NCBI GenBank assembly: GCA_028293825.1
Contig: JAQGNY010000054.1
Location: 161,019-225,018, forward strand
Direction of reading: 5' to 3'
Origin: Verrucomicrobiaceae bacterium
GTDB taxonomy: Bacteria > Pseudomonadota > Gammaproteobacteria > Pseudomonadales > CAMLJR01
DNA: 64,000 nucleotides
Shown piece after piece: positions 1-8,457 of the stretch (position 1 is the stretch's first letter; each line of letters begins with the position of its first letter). The position numbers and the translations under genes are program-made. The notes beneath the pieces are model-generated. The model was not told the DNA's origin. It saw nothing but the letters and a program-made list of their open reading frames with translations, and made no database searches.

Positions 1-1791
1 CACGCCCAGCGCGATGTCGCCGGCGTCGCCCGCGAAGCGGTGGTCGCGGCCAGCCGCCATGCTTCGAAACCGCTCTTCGTGACAATGTCGCTGAGCAAAT
101 CCGATGGCTACCACGTGCTGGATTACGAAGGTCCGCCCGAGAATGCACCGCAGCGCGATAAGGTTTATGCAAGCCGTCCCGACCTGATGCGCAAAGTGTT
201 GCAGACGCCGCACTCCATCCTATTGCTGCCGGACTATCTCAAGGAGCAATCCGACCCGAACTTCATCGCCGAAGCGGAAACGCGCAATATGCGCGCGGCC
301 GTGCTGATCGCGTTGGCCGATCGCGGCCAGGATGTCGGCGTGATCACGCTCAGCTACGACGACCCTAACGCGCTGGCGCAACTCGATCTCGACAATCTGG
401 CCATGTTCGGCCGCGCGGTAACACTGGCGCTGGGGCGCGCGTTGCACCGGCAGGAGCTGGAATACCAGGCCGATCACGACGGCCTCACCGGCCTGTTCAA
501 TCGCACCGTGCTGCACCGCGACTTCCAGCGCTGGCACGACGGTGGCGGCGCTACCACTGCGTTGCTGCTGCTCGATCTCGACCGCTTCAAAGAGGTTAAC
601 GACACGCTCGGCCATCATGTCGGCGATGCGCTGCTGCGCCAGATCGGCGAGCGCTTGCGCACCGGCATCAATTACAGCGACGCAACGCTGACGCGACTGG
701 GCGGCGACGAATTCGCGATTTTGCTAAGCGATCCGGCACTCACGGCAGCGCAAGCCGGTTTGCACGCCGAGAACATTCTCAAAGAATTGCGCCGGCCGTT
801 TCAGGTCAACAACGTCAATCTGGAAATTGGCGCCAGCATTGGCGTCGCGCTGTACCCGGATCACGGTGAAGACAGTCACGCGCTGCTGCGCTCGGCCGAT
901 GTCGCGATGTACGAAGCCAAACGCGGCGGCGGCATCGCGTTTTACAACCGCAATCTCGATTTCAACTCGCCCGAGCGCCTCGCGCTGATCGCCGATCTGA
1001 GCACCGGCATCCGCGAGCGCGAGCTGATTTTGTTTTATCAGCCCAAAGTCGATTTATACACGCGTCAAGTGGTCGGTTTCGAAGGCCTATTGCGCTGGCA
1101 GCACAAACGTCTTGGCCTGTTGGCTCCCGACCGCTTTCTGCCGCTGGCGGAAATGAGCGACGCGATTCACGACCTCGCGCGCATGGTGCTGGAGGAAGCC
1201 TGCGAACAGATGCAGAAGTGGTTGCAACGGGGCTGGACCGGCACGCTGGCGATCAACTTGTCGGCGCGCAATCTAATCGACGATCGCATCGTCCGCCATA
1301 TCGCCGAGCTGACGCATCACTACGAAATCCCAGCCGGCCGCCTGGAGCTGGAAATCACCGAGACCGCGCTGATTCACGATCCCGAGCACGCGCTGCATTT
1401 GCTCGAACGGATCGCCGCGCTCGGCGTGCAGTTGTCGATCGACGACTTCGGCACCGGCTATTCGTCGCTGGCGTATCTGCGCCAAATGCCGATCTCGACG
1501 CTCAAAATCGACCGCACCTTTATCCGCGACATGCTTACCAACAATCAGGATCAACTGATCGTGCGCTCGACCATTCAGCTCGCGCACGGCCTTGGCCTGC
1601 AGGTCATTGCCGAAGGCGTTGAAAACGCCGAAGTGCTGGCGCGGCTGTGCGAAATGGGTTGCGATCAGGCGCAGGGCTACTACTTCACGCGACCGCTGCC
1701 GGTGGTCGAGCTGGAACATTGGCTGCTGCAAAAGTACGAATGGCGGCAGCCAGTAACAGCGCCCAAAGCGCACGAAAGAGACATGCATTGA
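1..1791 (+). CDS. GGDEF/EAL c-di-GMP signalling protein (5' end outside window)
   Basis: The frame is open from base 1, so the real start lies upstream; an internal GTG at 40 is not needed. The order is a GAF-like sensory region (first ~150 codons), a GGDEF domain and an EAL domain. The cyclase signature GGDEF is intact (about nt 700-714), with no RxxD inhibitory site just before it. The phosphodiesterase motif reads EGL instead of EAL (about nt 1081) but the catalytic glutamate is kept. The DDFGTGYSSL, LKIDRTFI and IAEGVEN motifs are all present, so hydrolysis of c-di-GMP is plausible. The protein is probably cytosolic or the tail of a larger sensor. It is followed by a hairpin and by convergent oxygenase genes, so it is transcriptionally separate from them. 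Family assignment is certain; the direction of net activity is not. Confidence 0.93.
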   Translation, partial: HAQRDVAGVAREAVVAASRHASKPLFVTMSLSKSDGYHVLDYEGPPENAPQRDKVYASRPDLMRKVLQTPHSILLLPDYLKEQSDPNFIAEAETRNMRAAVLIALADRGQDVGVITLSYDDPNALAQLDLDNLAMFGRAVTLALGRALHRQELEYQADHDGLTGLFNRTVLHRDFQRWHDGGGATTALLLLDLDRFKEVNDTLGHHVGDALLRQIGERLRTGINYSDATLTRLGGDEFAILLSDPALTAAQAGLHAENILKELRRPFQVNNVNLEIGASIGVALYPDHGEDSHALLRSADVAMYEAKRGGGIAFYNRNLDFNSPERLALIADLSTGIRERELILFYQPKVDLYTRQVVGFEGLLRWQHKRLGLLAPDRFLPLAEMSDAIHDLARMVLEEACEQMQKWLQRGWTGTLAINLSARNLIDDRIVRHIAELTHHYEIPAGRLELEITETALIHDPEHALHLLERIAALGVQLSIDDFGTGYSSLAYLRQMPISTLKIDRTFIRDMLTNNQDQLIVRSTIQLAHGLGLQVIAEGVENAEVLARLCEMGCDQAQGYYFTRPLPVVELEHWLLQKYEWRQPVTAPKAHERDMH

Positions 1792-1819
1792 GCCGGTAGC
1801 GGCGCGTCGCTATCGGCTC
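1790..1819 (+). terminator. hairpin after GGDEF/EAL gene
   Basis: Twelve-base arms 1790-1801 and 1808-1819 pair with one mismatch around a 6-base loop, starting at the stop codon. There is only a weak T-rich tail, so this is a terminator-like or mRNA-stabilising hairpin rather than a textbook intrinsic terminator. Confidence 0.5.
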
Positions 1820-1924
1820 AGCAGGGCAATAGCTTCTTTGCTTTCAGAGGCACGTCAGGAACGACCGCCAGCGCCCGCGAGTCGGCATTCCAACCTTTTT
1901 CGCCGAGTCTCCCTCTCAAAATAC

Positions 1925-2482
1925 TTACAGAAAAATCCCCAGATTCGGCATTCCTAAAACGGCTTGATCGACCAGCACATCGCGCCGCGCCAGCTTGAAG
2001 CTATGGCCGTCGCGGCGAATCCGGTCGCGCCGCTCGGCGCACAGCAACTGATACGTTTCCTGATCGAAGCGATTGCGCGCCACCAGCAGATAACTCACCA
2101 CCTCGAACTCATCGGCGGTTTCGGTTTCGCCCACCGCGACGTTGGTGACGAAGCGGCGCACGCGCGAGGGCGGGTCTTCCGACCACGCACTTTTGCCGTC
2201 GACCAGTCGGCTGACGCGGCCGAGAATCGATTCGTAGTCGTCTTCCATATGACAGACGGTGTCGGAGATTTCGCGCCCAAACGTGGCGCGGTCGCGGGTC
2301 TGCCGCACCGGCACGCGGTAGCTCAGGTCGGTGGCGAGCAGACCGGTCCAGTCGCGCAGGCGCAGCGTGTCGAGCAAGTACGCCTCGTGATTCAAAAACT
2401 GCTGCACCTCGAAAAAGACAGTCGGCGATGCTGGCTTCAGAGCAGCCGGCTGGTGGCGGATATCAACGGCAGTGGCGGTCAT
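1925..2482 (-). CDS. aromatic ring-hydroxylating dioxygenase, beta subunit
   Basis: A 185-residue protein of the ring-hydroxylating oxygenase small-subunit family (NTF2-like fold), which gives structural support to the catalytic alpha subunit in an alpha3beta3 enzyme. Family features include the N-terminal segment with FLNHEAYLLD, the central YRVPVRQTRD and the C-terminal RRDVLVDQAVLG. Start: the ATG at 2482 has GAGGTG six bases upstream and is preferred over an ATG at 2500 that would place this site inside the coding region. It begins 36 bases after the alpha subunit stop, so the two are clearly co-transcribed. The substrate cannot be read from the sequence. Confidence 0.9.
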   Translation of the reverse strand: MTATAVDIRHQPAALKPASPTVFFEVQQFLNHEAYLLDTLRLRDWTGLLATDLSYRVPVRQTRDRATFGREISDTVCHMEDDYESILGRVSRLVDGKSAWSEDPPSRVRRFVTNVAVGETETADEFEVVSYLLVARNRFDQETYQLLCAERRDRIRRDGHSFKLARRDVLVDQAVLGMPNLGIFL

Positions 2483-2518
2483 GGTGTTCACCTCAATCAA
2501 TGCGAAAAATAGTCGGGA

Positions 2519-3904
2519 TCAGTTGGTCATCAGCGCGAAATACTGTTCCCACCACAGCCATTGCGCGTCGTCCTTGGAAAAGCCGTTGTAGACCTTGGCT
2601 TTGTCGGGCCAGTCGTCGGGCCGGTTTTCGCCGAGAATGGCCTGATACTTCAGCGTCTCCTGCCGGCCCATAAAGCCGCGCGCCGATTCGGTCATATGCG
2701 GCCAAGTGTCGGAGTCGTCCTGCTCGATCATGCCGGAGGTGCCACCGGCCTGTGACGCGGCGGCGCGCATCAGCTTTTTCACGTCGTCCGGCGTGTCTTT
2801 CTCGGCGAAGAACCAGGTCAGCCACTGAAACTTCTCGACACCTTTCGGCACAATGGTGTGTAGCAGCAGACCCGAGCCCATGGTGCCGTCGCGCAGCGGC
2901 GCATAGATAAACAGGATGTTGACGTTGGGAAACAAATTGCCGACCTGCGGCGGGGCCACCGACATGACGTGCAGCTGCTCCGGCGTCATGTTGCGTTTCA
3001 TTTCCGGCAGCATGCTCGGCATGATCCCGGGAGGAGGCAGCTTCTCGAAACGCTCGTCGACGCTGAGGTTTTCCATCGACTCGCCGAGCATCAGCGTGAA
3101 GGTGGTGTTGACCGGAATGCAGCGCAGCGTGTTGCCGTTCTCGCCGACATTGATGCCGTACATGCCGGGCGCGAACTCGGCCACTTCGTCGCCGCCGGAG
3201 CCGCCCATGATGCCGCGCTCCAGCAACGAGCGGTGCAGCGTCAGCGTGTGAAAGCCGTCGCAGGCGGATTGCTCGCCGGCGGTTTTCCAGTTGGCGTCGA
3301 TGGTCAGGCGCTGCGGCGGCCCGAGTACTTCCAGCCCGTTATCGGTGCGCTTGAACAGCATGTCGTAATAAAACTTCATGTCGCCGAGCGATTCTTCCAG
3401 CGACGGCGCATCGACATCCCAGTTGGCGAAAATCAGCCCGCCGTACAACGCTACTCGCGCCTTCTTCAGGCCGAGCTGCTCCTTCGATTTGAGGTCGCCG
3501 TGCATTCTTTCGCGCTCGACCGGCGCACCGATAAAGCTGCCGTCGGCGCGAAATGCCCAGCCGTGATAAATGCAGCGATGCACCTGCGCGTTGCCGGATT
3601 CGGCGGTGCAGACGTGCATGCCGCGGTGCGGGCAGACGTTCAGCGACACGTAAATCTGGCCGTCGCTGGCGCGCGTGACGATCACCGCGTCCTCGCCCAT
3701 ATGGCGCACGACGTAGTCGCCGCTGTTGGGGATTTCGGTGTCATGGCCGAGCAGCAGCCAGGTTTTGCCAAACACTTTTTCCATTTCGATCTGGTACAGC
3801 TCGGCGTCGTTCATCACGCTCAGCGACACTTCGCGATTGGGCCGATCAACCAAATCTTCGATGCGGGTGCCGTCGGACAGGACGCGTTTGGTTCTGGTCA
3901 ACAT
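2519..3904 (-). CDS. Rieske aromatic ring-hydroxylating dioxygenase, alpha subunit
   Basis: A 461-residue catalytic subunit that would add O2 to an aromatic or polycyclic ring. The Rieske 2Fe-2S ligands are visible: Cys91-x-His93 (CPHRG) and Cys111-x2-His114 (CIYHGW). The mononuclear iron site follows as NWK at about 205 and then Asp216, His219 and His224 (ACDGFHTLTLH), where the Asp bridges the two centres between subunits. Start: the ATG at 3904 is preceded by GAGAGGAATTCACC, a good ribosome site; a longer frame upstream lacks family similarity. It lies 25 bases after the flavin monooxygenase gene and before the beta subunit. No ferredoxin or reductase gene is nearby, so electrons must come from a component encoded elsewhere. 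Substrate unknown. Confidence 0.93.
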   Translation of the reverse strand: MLTRTKRVLSDGTRIEDLVDRPNREVSLSVMNDAELYQIEMEKVFGKTWLLLGHDTEIPNSGDYVVRHMGEDAVIVTRASDGQIYVSLNVCPHRGMHVCTAESGNAQVHRCIYHGWAFRADGSFIGAPVERERMHGDLKSKEQLGLKKARVALYGGLIFANWDVDAPSLEESLGDMKFYYDMLFKRTDNGLEVLGPPQRLTIDANWKTAGEQSACDGFHTLTLHRSLLERGIMGGSGGDEVAEFAPGMYGINVGENGNTLRCIPVNTTFTLMLGESMENLSVDERFEKLPPPGIMPSMLPEMKRNMTPEQLHVMSVAPPQVGNLFPNVNILFIYAPLRDGTMGSGLLLHTIVPKGVEKFQWLTWFFAEKDTPDDVKKLMRAAASQAGGTSGMIEQDDSDTWPHMTESARGFMGRQETLKYQAILGENRPDDWPDKAKVYNGFSKDDAQWLWWEQYFALMTN

Positions 3905-3929
3905 GGTGAATTCCTCTCTCTTAAACTTA

Positions 3930-5156
3930 TTAGATGAAGTCCGGATGGGCGATATTCGGCTCGACGCCGAGCAGGCCCTTGCCGTAAATCTCGTAGCCGA
4001 CGTACGGCAGATTGGCGGTGTGGCGCAGCGCGAACACGACATCGCGGTAGAAACGCTCAAGCGGATTGGCCTCGGCGAACGCGCTCGACCCGGCCAGAAA
4101 CATCAGCTGATCGACCGCCTGCGCGATCAGGTCGATGGTCATCGAGCCCTCGCCCTTGCTCTGCATGCGCTGCAGCGGGCTCATCGGTGTGCGCGTCAGA
4201 CCGACCTCATCGACGGCGCGACAGGTTTTCAGCATCAGCGCTTCGGCGGCCTGCAATTTAGCGGCGGCCTGACCGAACTGGGCCTGCGCCACCACGGCTT
4301 CGGACTGCACTTTGTAATGCGTGTAAACGATCGGGCGTTTCTTTGACGCCTCGGCCACGCGCTCCAGAATCGCCAGCGCCGCGCCAGCAACCGCACCGTG
4401 CGCGGTGGCGCGCAGAAACGGCATGAACGGCCAGAAATCGGACGGTTCGCCGACGTGCTTTTTGCCGGCTTCGTGGTGACCGATACCGAGCTTGGCAACG
4501 TGGTAGAACTGCGCGGCGGGAATGAATACATCATTGGCGACGATGGTTTCCGAGCCGCTGGCTTTCATGCCCAACATGAACCAGGTGTCGTCGATGCTGT
4601 ACTGGCTCGAACGCAGATAGGCGAAGCCGCCCGGCTCGACGCTGCCGTCCGGTTTGCGAATGTTCACCCCGAGCTGCGCCCAGCTGGCATGACGGCTGCC
4701 CGACGCATACGGCCAGCGCCCGTTGATGATGTAGCCGCCGTCGACCTCATCGGCGGTGCCGGGCGGATTGGCAATGCCGCAGATGACCGGATGCTCGTCG
4801 CTGCTGCCGAAGATCGCTTCCTGTAACGCATCGGGGCCGAGACTCGCCACCCACGTCGTGCCGTGCAACACGGTATACACCCACCCCGCCGATGGATTGC
4901 CCTTGCCCAGCTCGGCGCCGACCTGCGCCATCGCCGTCGCCGACGTGCCGAGTCCGCCCCAGCGGCGCGGCGCGGCCATTTCCCAAAAGCCGGCATCGGT
5001 CATCGCGTTGAAAACTTCATCCGGCAAGCGCCGGTCACGGTCGGCTTGAGCCGCCGTTTTCAGCAACAGCGGCTGCAACTCGCGGGCGCGGCCGATCAGC
5101 TCGCGATCGGCGGCGGTGTTATAGCCTGCGGTGGAAAAATCAGTTTTTATGTTCAT
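3930..5156 (-). CDS. HsaA-like acyl-CoA dehydrogenase-fold flavin monooxygenase
   Basis: A 408-residue member of the acyl-CoA dehydrogenase fold, closest by eye to class D flavin-dependent monooxygenases (HsaA/HpaB-type oxygenase components). These use reduced flavin from a partner reductase to hydroxylate phenolic rings. Visible are the N-terminal helical domain (APRRWGGLG), a central beta domain (NGRWPYASGSRHASW, MLGMKASGS) and a C-terminal helical bundle ending in HTANLPYVGYEIYGKGLLG. Start: the ATG at 5156 has GGGA six bases upstream; an in-frame ATG at 5168 has no ribosome site. It is first in an operon with the Rieske alpha and beta genes, suggesting successive oxygenation of one aromatic or steroid-like substrate. 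No flavin reductase is adjacent. A true acyl-CoA dehydrogenase role is less likely. Confidence 0.82.
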   Translation of the reverse strand: MNIKTDFSTAGYNTAADRELIGRARELQPLLLKTAAQADRDRRLPDEVFNAMTDAGFWEMAAPRRWGGLGTSATAMAQVGAELGKGNPSAGWVYTVLHGTTWVASLGPDALQEAIFGSSDEHPVICGIANPPGTADEVDGGYIINGRWPYASGSRHASWAQLGVNIRKPDGSVEPGGFAYLRSSQYSIDDTWFMLGMKASGSETIVANDVFIPAAQFYHVAKLGIGHHEAGKKHVGEPSDFWPFMPFLRATAHGAVAGAALAILERVAEASKKRPIVYTHYKVQSEAVVAQAQFGQAAAKLQAAEALMLKTCRAVDEVGLTRTPMSPLQRMQSKGEGSMTIDLIAQAVDQLMFLAGSSAFAEANPLERFYRDVVFALRHTANLPYVGYEIYGKGLLGVEPNIAHPDFI

Positions 5157-5276
5157 CGCATATCCCATTCATCAATCGAGCAACCTGTGCTTCGCTGAAA
5201 CGGATAAGACACTTTCTGCCAATTCCGTCTCTCACAACTCACCAGTGCAGATTAATGGCGCCGCCCCTTTTACGTA

Positions 5277-5290
5277 TTGATCTGGATCAA
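5277..5290. promoter_or_regulatory. FNR/ANR-type operator
   Basis: A perfect TTGAT-N4-ATCAA dyad lies in the 233-base divergent control region between the oxygenase operon (start 5156) and the MaoC gene (start 5390). This is the consensus half-site pair bound by FNR/ANR/CRP-family oxygen sensors. Its position about 100-120 bases from both starts allows it to act on either promoter. The match is direct; regulation by ANR is inferred. Confidence 0.6.
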
Positions 5291-5389
5291 CACTTGGTTG
5301 CGATTTGGCGGTGAAAAGACATCGATACGTACGGCGGAAAACAAACCGATTCCGGTAAGCTAACCGCCTTTATTTTTCGGAGCGATACC

Positions 5390-6265
5390 ATGGCTATCGA
5401 TTACCCGGCGCTGCTGGAACGCCAGATCCCGCCACAAACCTGGGATTGGAACGACCGCGATTTCATCGTTTATGCGTTGAGTCTGGGTCTGGGCGGCGAT
5501 CCGCTCGACACGCGCACGCTGCCGTTCGTGTACGAAGATCCGCTGCAAGATGGCGCGCTGTTAAAAGTTGTGCCGACGCAACCGACCGTGCTGGCTTGGG
5601 TTGCCGAGCCAACCTTCACCAACCTCGGCGTCGATCCCATCACCGCATTGCACGGCGAACAAAAAATCGAAATCCATCGGCCGATGCCGTATCCGGTGAC
5701 AGTCTCGGTACAAGGTCGGGTTTTGGATGTGTACGACAAAGGCGTCGGGCGCGGCGCCGTCGTCATCACCGAACACGTCATCAGCGATGCCGCCGACGGC
5801 GTGCCGATCGCGACGCTCACAACGACCTGCTTTGGGCGCAGCGAAGGCGGCTGCGGTGGGTCGGCAGAGCCAGCTCCGGCACCTCACGCGATTCCTTCCC
5901 GCGCTTCCGATCACATCGTTCGTATCGACACGCGCACGGATTTGGCGCTGTTGTACCGACTGACCGGCGACCGCAATCCGATCCATGCCGATCCGGCCAT
6001 TGCCCGCGCTGGCGGCTTCGACCGTCCGATCCTGCACGGCCTGTGCAGCTTTGGCATCACCTGCCGCGCGGTGCTGGCGACCTATGCCGATTTCGACCCG
6101 AGTCGCATCGCCAGCCACCAAGCGCGCTTTTCCTCGCCGGTGTTTCCGGGCGAAACCCTGACCGTCGACTTGTGGCGCGATGGCAATATCGTTTCGTTCG
6201 AGACGCGCGTCGCGGAACGCAATGTCACTGTGATCAAAAACGGAAAGTGTGTGCTGCGCGCCTAG
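5390..6265 (+). CDS. MaoC-family 2-enoyl-CoA hydratase (double hotdog)
   Basis: A 291-residue double-hotdog protein of the hydratase-2/MaoC family, which hydrates trans-2-enoyl-CoA to (R)-3-hydroxyacyl-CoA. The diagnostic hydratase-2 motif is complete: YRLTGDRNPIHAD with Asp194, Asn196 and His199, followed by GGFDRPILHGLCSFG. The N-terminal hotdog (1-150) lacks the catalytic residues, as usual for the eukaryote-like double form. The start at 5390 has GGAG seven bases upstream. It is divergent from the oxygenase operon and followed by a short-chain dehydrogenase that could oxidise the product, so the pair looks like two beta-oxidation steps working on a side chain or ring-opened product. Confidence 0.9.
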   Translation: MAIDYPALLERQIPPQTWDWNDRDFIVYALSLGLGGDPLDTRTLPFVYEDPLQDGALLKVVPTQPTVLAWVAEPTFTNLGVDPITALHGEQKIEIHRPMPYPVTVSVQGRVLDVYDKGVGRGAVVITEHVISDAADGVPIATLTTTCFGRSEGGCGGSAEPAPAPHAIPSRASDHIVRIDTRTDLALLYRLTGDRNPIHADPAIARAGGFDRPILHGLCSFGITCRAVLATYADFDPSRIASHQARFSSPVFPGETLTVDLWRDGNIVSFETRVAERNVTVIKNGKCVLRA

Positions 6266-6278
6266 CGAACCGCCGTTT

Positions 6279-6308
6279 AAGTTAAGGCGCTGAGCGGCTC
6301 CTTAACTT
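6279..6308 (+). other. inverted repeat after MaoC gene
   Basis: Nine-base perfect arms AAGTTAAGG (6279-6287) and CCTTAACTT (6300-6308) lie 13 bases after the MaoC stop. No T tract follows. It may stabilise the upstream transcript or act as a weak terminator. Confidence 0.4.
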
Positions 6309-6427
6309 GCCCATTACTACAACGATCGGTAACGCCAGCGTAATGAATAACCGAAAAAACCGGTGTAGCATGCCCGGCACACTGAACTCCCCCATTCATT
6401 CGATAAATCTATAACAGGAGCACGACG

Positions 6428-7195
6428 ATGCGCTTGGCAGGCAAAGTAGCGGTAATTACCGGAGCGGCGGCAGGTATGGGACTGGCACTGGCGACTCGCT
6501 TCGCGGCCGAAGGCGCCAGCGTCGTCGCCGGCGATTGGCATAGCGAACGCTTGGATCAAGCGTTGTCGACCATCAAAGCCAGCGGCGGCAAAATCGTCGG
6601 CGCGCAGGGCAACATCGCCGACCGCGCCACCGCCGAGCACTTGATCGATCTGGCTGTCAGCGAATTCGGCCGTATCGATATCCTCGTCAACAATGCCGGC
6701 GTGATGGATTACATGCAGGGCGTGGCCGAACTGGAAGACGACATCTGGCGCAAAATCTTCGCGATCAACGTCGATGGCCCGATGTTCACCAGCCGCCGCG
6801 CAGTGCAGGAGATGCTGAAACAGGGCGGTGGCGGTTCGATCATCAATATCGCTTCGATCGCCGGTGTCAGCGGCGCCTCGGCCGGTTGTGCCTATACCGT
6901 CGCCAAACACGGCGTCGTCGGCCTGACCCGCCAGACCGCCTGGCGCTATGCCAAAGACGGCATTCGCTGCAACGCAATCTGCCCGGGCGCGGTCAAAACC
7001 AATATCCAGGAAACGATGCCGGAAGATCGCGTCGATCAGGTCGGCTTTGCCCGCGCCTGGGAATTCAATGCGCTGACGCCGGCGTTTCTGGAGCCGAGCG
7101 ATGTTGCCTCGCTGGGTTTGTTTTTGGCATCCGATGAAGGCCGCTCGATCAGCGCCGCGATTATTCCGGTCGATGCCGGCTGGAAAGCCTGCTAA
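6428..7195 (+). CDS. short-chain dehydrogenase/reductase
   Basis: A 255-residue classical SDR that oxidises an alcohol or reduces a ketone using NAD(P). Visible are the nucleotide motif TGAAAGMG (11-18), NNAG (88-91), catalytic Ser143, Tyr156 and Lys160 (AYTVAKHG), and the PGAVKT segment after the active site. The start at 6428 has AGGAG upstream with ideal spacing. Asp36 at the end of beta2 (VAGDWHS) hints at NAD rather than NADP. It follows the MaoC hydratase by about 160 bases and is closed by a strong terminator. Context suggests oxidation of the hydroxyacyl-CoA produced by the hydratase; the exact substrate is unknown. Confidence 0.92.
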   Translation: MRLAGKVAVITGAAAGMGLALATRFAAEGASVVAGDWHSERLDQALSTIKASGGKIVGAQGNIADRATAEHLIDLAVSEFGRIDILVNNAGVMDYMQGVAELEDDIWRKIFAINVDGPMFTSRRAVQEMLKQGGGGSIINIASIAGVSGASAGCAYTVAKHGVVGLTRQTAWRYAKDGIRCNAICPGAVKTNIQETMPEDRVDQVGFARAWEFNALTPAFLEPSDVASLGLFLASDEGRSISAAIIPVDAGWKAC

Positions 7196-7219
7196 CTCGA
7201 ACACGTAGTGATCGAAACG

Positions 7220-7246
7220 AAAAAGGCCTGCATTGCAGGCCTTTTT
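7220..7246. terminator. bidirectional intrinsic terminator
   Basis: A perfect stem GGCCTGC/GCAGGCC with a 3-base loop is flanked by A5 and T5. It sits between the convergent SDR gene and the cytochrome gene and can terminate both. Confidence 0.9.
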
Positions 7247-7260
7247 ACTTTGTCGCAATG

Positions 7261-7752
7261 CTATTTCGGCGGCATGGGAAACTGCACGAACGGGCCTTGC
7301 GGCGTCTGCCCGGGCGGCACAAAATCCGGCGCCGGCTTACCGGTCGCGCCCAACGCACGGACAAAACGAAATATATCGCGCAGATCGCGCTCGTTCAGAT
7401 CATGCAGCGCAAACCATGGCATCGGTGGACGCATCTGTGCGCTATGCGCCAGCGTCACCCATTGCTCCTCCGAAATCGTCTGCATATACAGACGCAGGTT
7501 GGTCGCGTAGGTCGTGCCCCACGGGCCGCGCCAGCCCATATCGCTGCCGGCCAGCCACTGGTTGACCGGCACCTGCCCGCCAACCATGGTGTAGCCGGCG
7601 GTGTGGCAATCGTTACAGCCGGTGATCGACACCAGGTATTTACCGCGCGCCAGCGTTGCCGCATTTGGCTTGGTATCGGCGAAAGAATGGAGAGCGCTGC
7701 CGGCGACAAGTGCAAAAGCAATTATCGGCAGCACACGAGTGCGTTTTTTCAT
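7261..7752 (-). CDS. single-haem c-type cytochrome, periplasmic
   Basis: A 163-residue protein with an N-terminal signal peptide (KKRTRV then a hydrophobic run, cleavage near SFADT) and one haem-binding motif CNDCH (Cys46, Cys49, His50). Several downstream methionines (the MRPPMPW region) could supply the sixth ligand. It should be exported and matured by the Ccm system and carry electrons in the periplasm. The ending is rich in proline (PPGQTPQGPF), as in small cytochromes linked to dehydrogenases. It is convergent with the SDR gene and has its own promoter. No partner oxidoreductase is adjacent, so its redox chain is unknown. Confidence 0.85.
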   Translation of the reverse strand: MKKRTRVLPIIAFALVAGSALHSFADTKPNAATLARGKYLVSITGCNDCHTAGYTMVGGQVPVNQWLAGSDMGWRGPWGTTYATNLRLYMQTISEEQWVTLAHSAQMRPPMPWFALHDLNERDLRDIFRFVRALGATGKPAPDFVPPGQTPQGPFVQFPMPPK

Positions 7753-7889
7753 CGTGAGTCCCTGACTATTGTTATTGGATTTTTAGGGATGGCGCCGGGC
7801 AAAACACGCTCGGCAGCAATCGGCGCGCGATTCTAACGCAGGTCAAACAATCCAGAAAAGTCGGGCACCTTATTCACTTGCCGTCTTCG

Positions 7890-8288
7890 TCAGACGCCGC
7901 TGCGCCGGGTCGCGCAGCTTCCTGCCAGCGCCGCCAGTGCGGTGACCACGATGCCCCACAAGATATCGGCGCCAACGATGGTGCCGCTCCAGCCATGCAG
8001 CGTCGCCAGATTGGTCAGGTCGTAAGTCATGTAGGTGAAAAATCCGAACAAACCGCCGCGCAGCGCCGCCTGCCAGCGCACACCGCGCGCGGGCATCACC
8101 GCGAATAGCTGAATGCCGATTACAAACAGAAAATAAAACAGGGCCGCAACCGGCAGCAGTGGTTTTGCCAATAGCAATGGCCCCAATTCGCGCTTATACA
8201 AATCGGCGGCGATGACCCCGAGCCACAGACCATCGAGTGCACACAGCACCAGCGCCGTGGCGATAAATCCCGCTAGATATCGAAGCAT
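7890..8288 (-). CDS. DUF2177-family membrane protein
   Basis: A 132-residue inner membrane protein with four predicted transmembrane segments. It fits the DUF2177 family: an N-terminal helix with DGLWLG, a central FGFFTYMTYDLTNLATL motif and a final helix with ADILWG. The function of the family is not established. It stands alone on the minus strand, 137 bases upstream of the cytochrome gene. Family recognition is good; role unknown. Confidence 0.8.
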   Translation of the reverse strand: MLRYLAGFIATALVLCALDGLWLGVIAADLYKRELGPLLLAKPLLPVAALFYFLFVIGIQLFAVMPARGVRWQAALRGGLFGFFTYMTYDLTNLATLHGWSGTIVGADILWGIVVTALAALAGSCATRRSGV

Positions 8289-8457
8289 TTTTCAAGATTC
8301 CATTTCGTATTGAAATTTAGAGGTTGTGTTAAGTACATAAAGTGCCGCTAAAATCGCCATTGCTGTGTTTACGCCGAGCGGCGCCGGACGGATTGAACCC
8401 GTAACGCGCGTGCGCGCGATACCGCTCCTCACAAACCTTTATTTGCGTTGTTGTCGT

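Noticed and set aside
2969..3937. Long plus-strand open frame opposite the Rieske alpha gene
   Set aside because: It lies antisense to a gene with complete catalytic motifs and has no domain or ribosome site; high-GC codon shadow.
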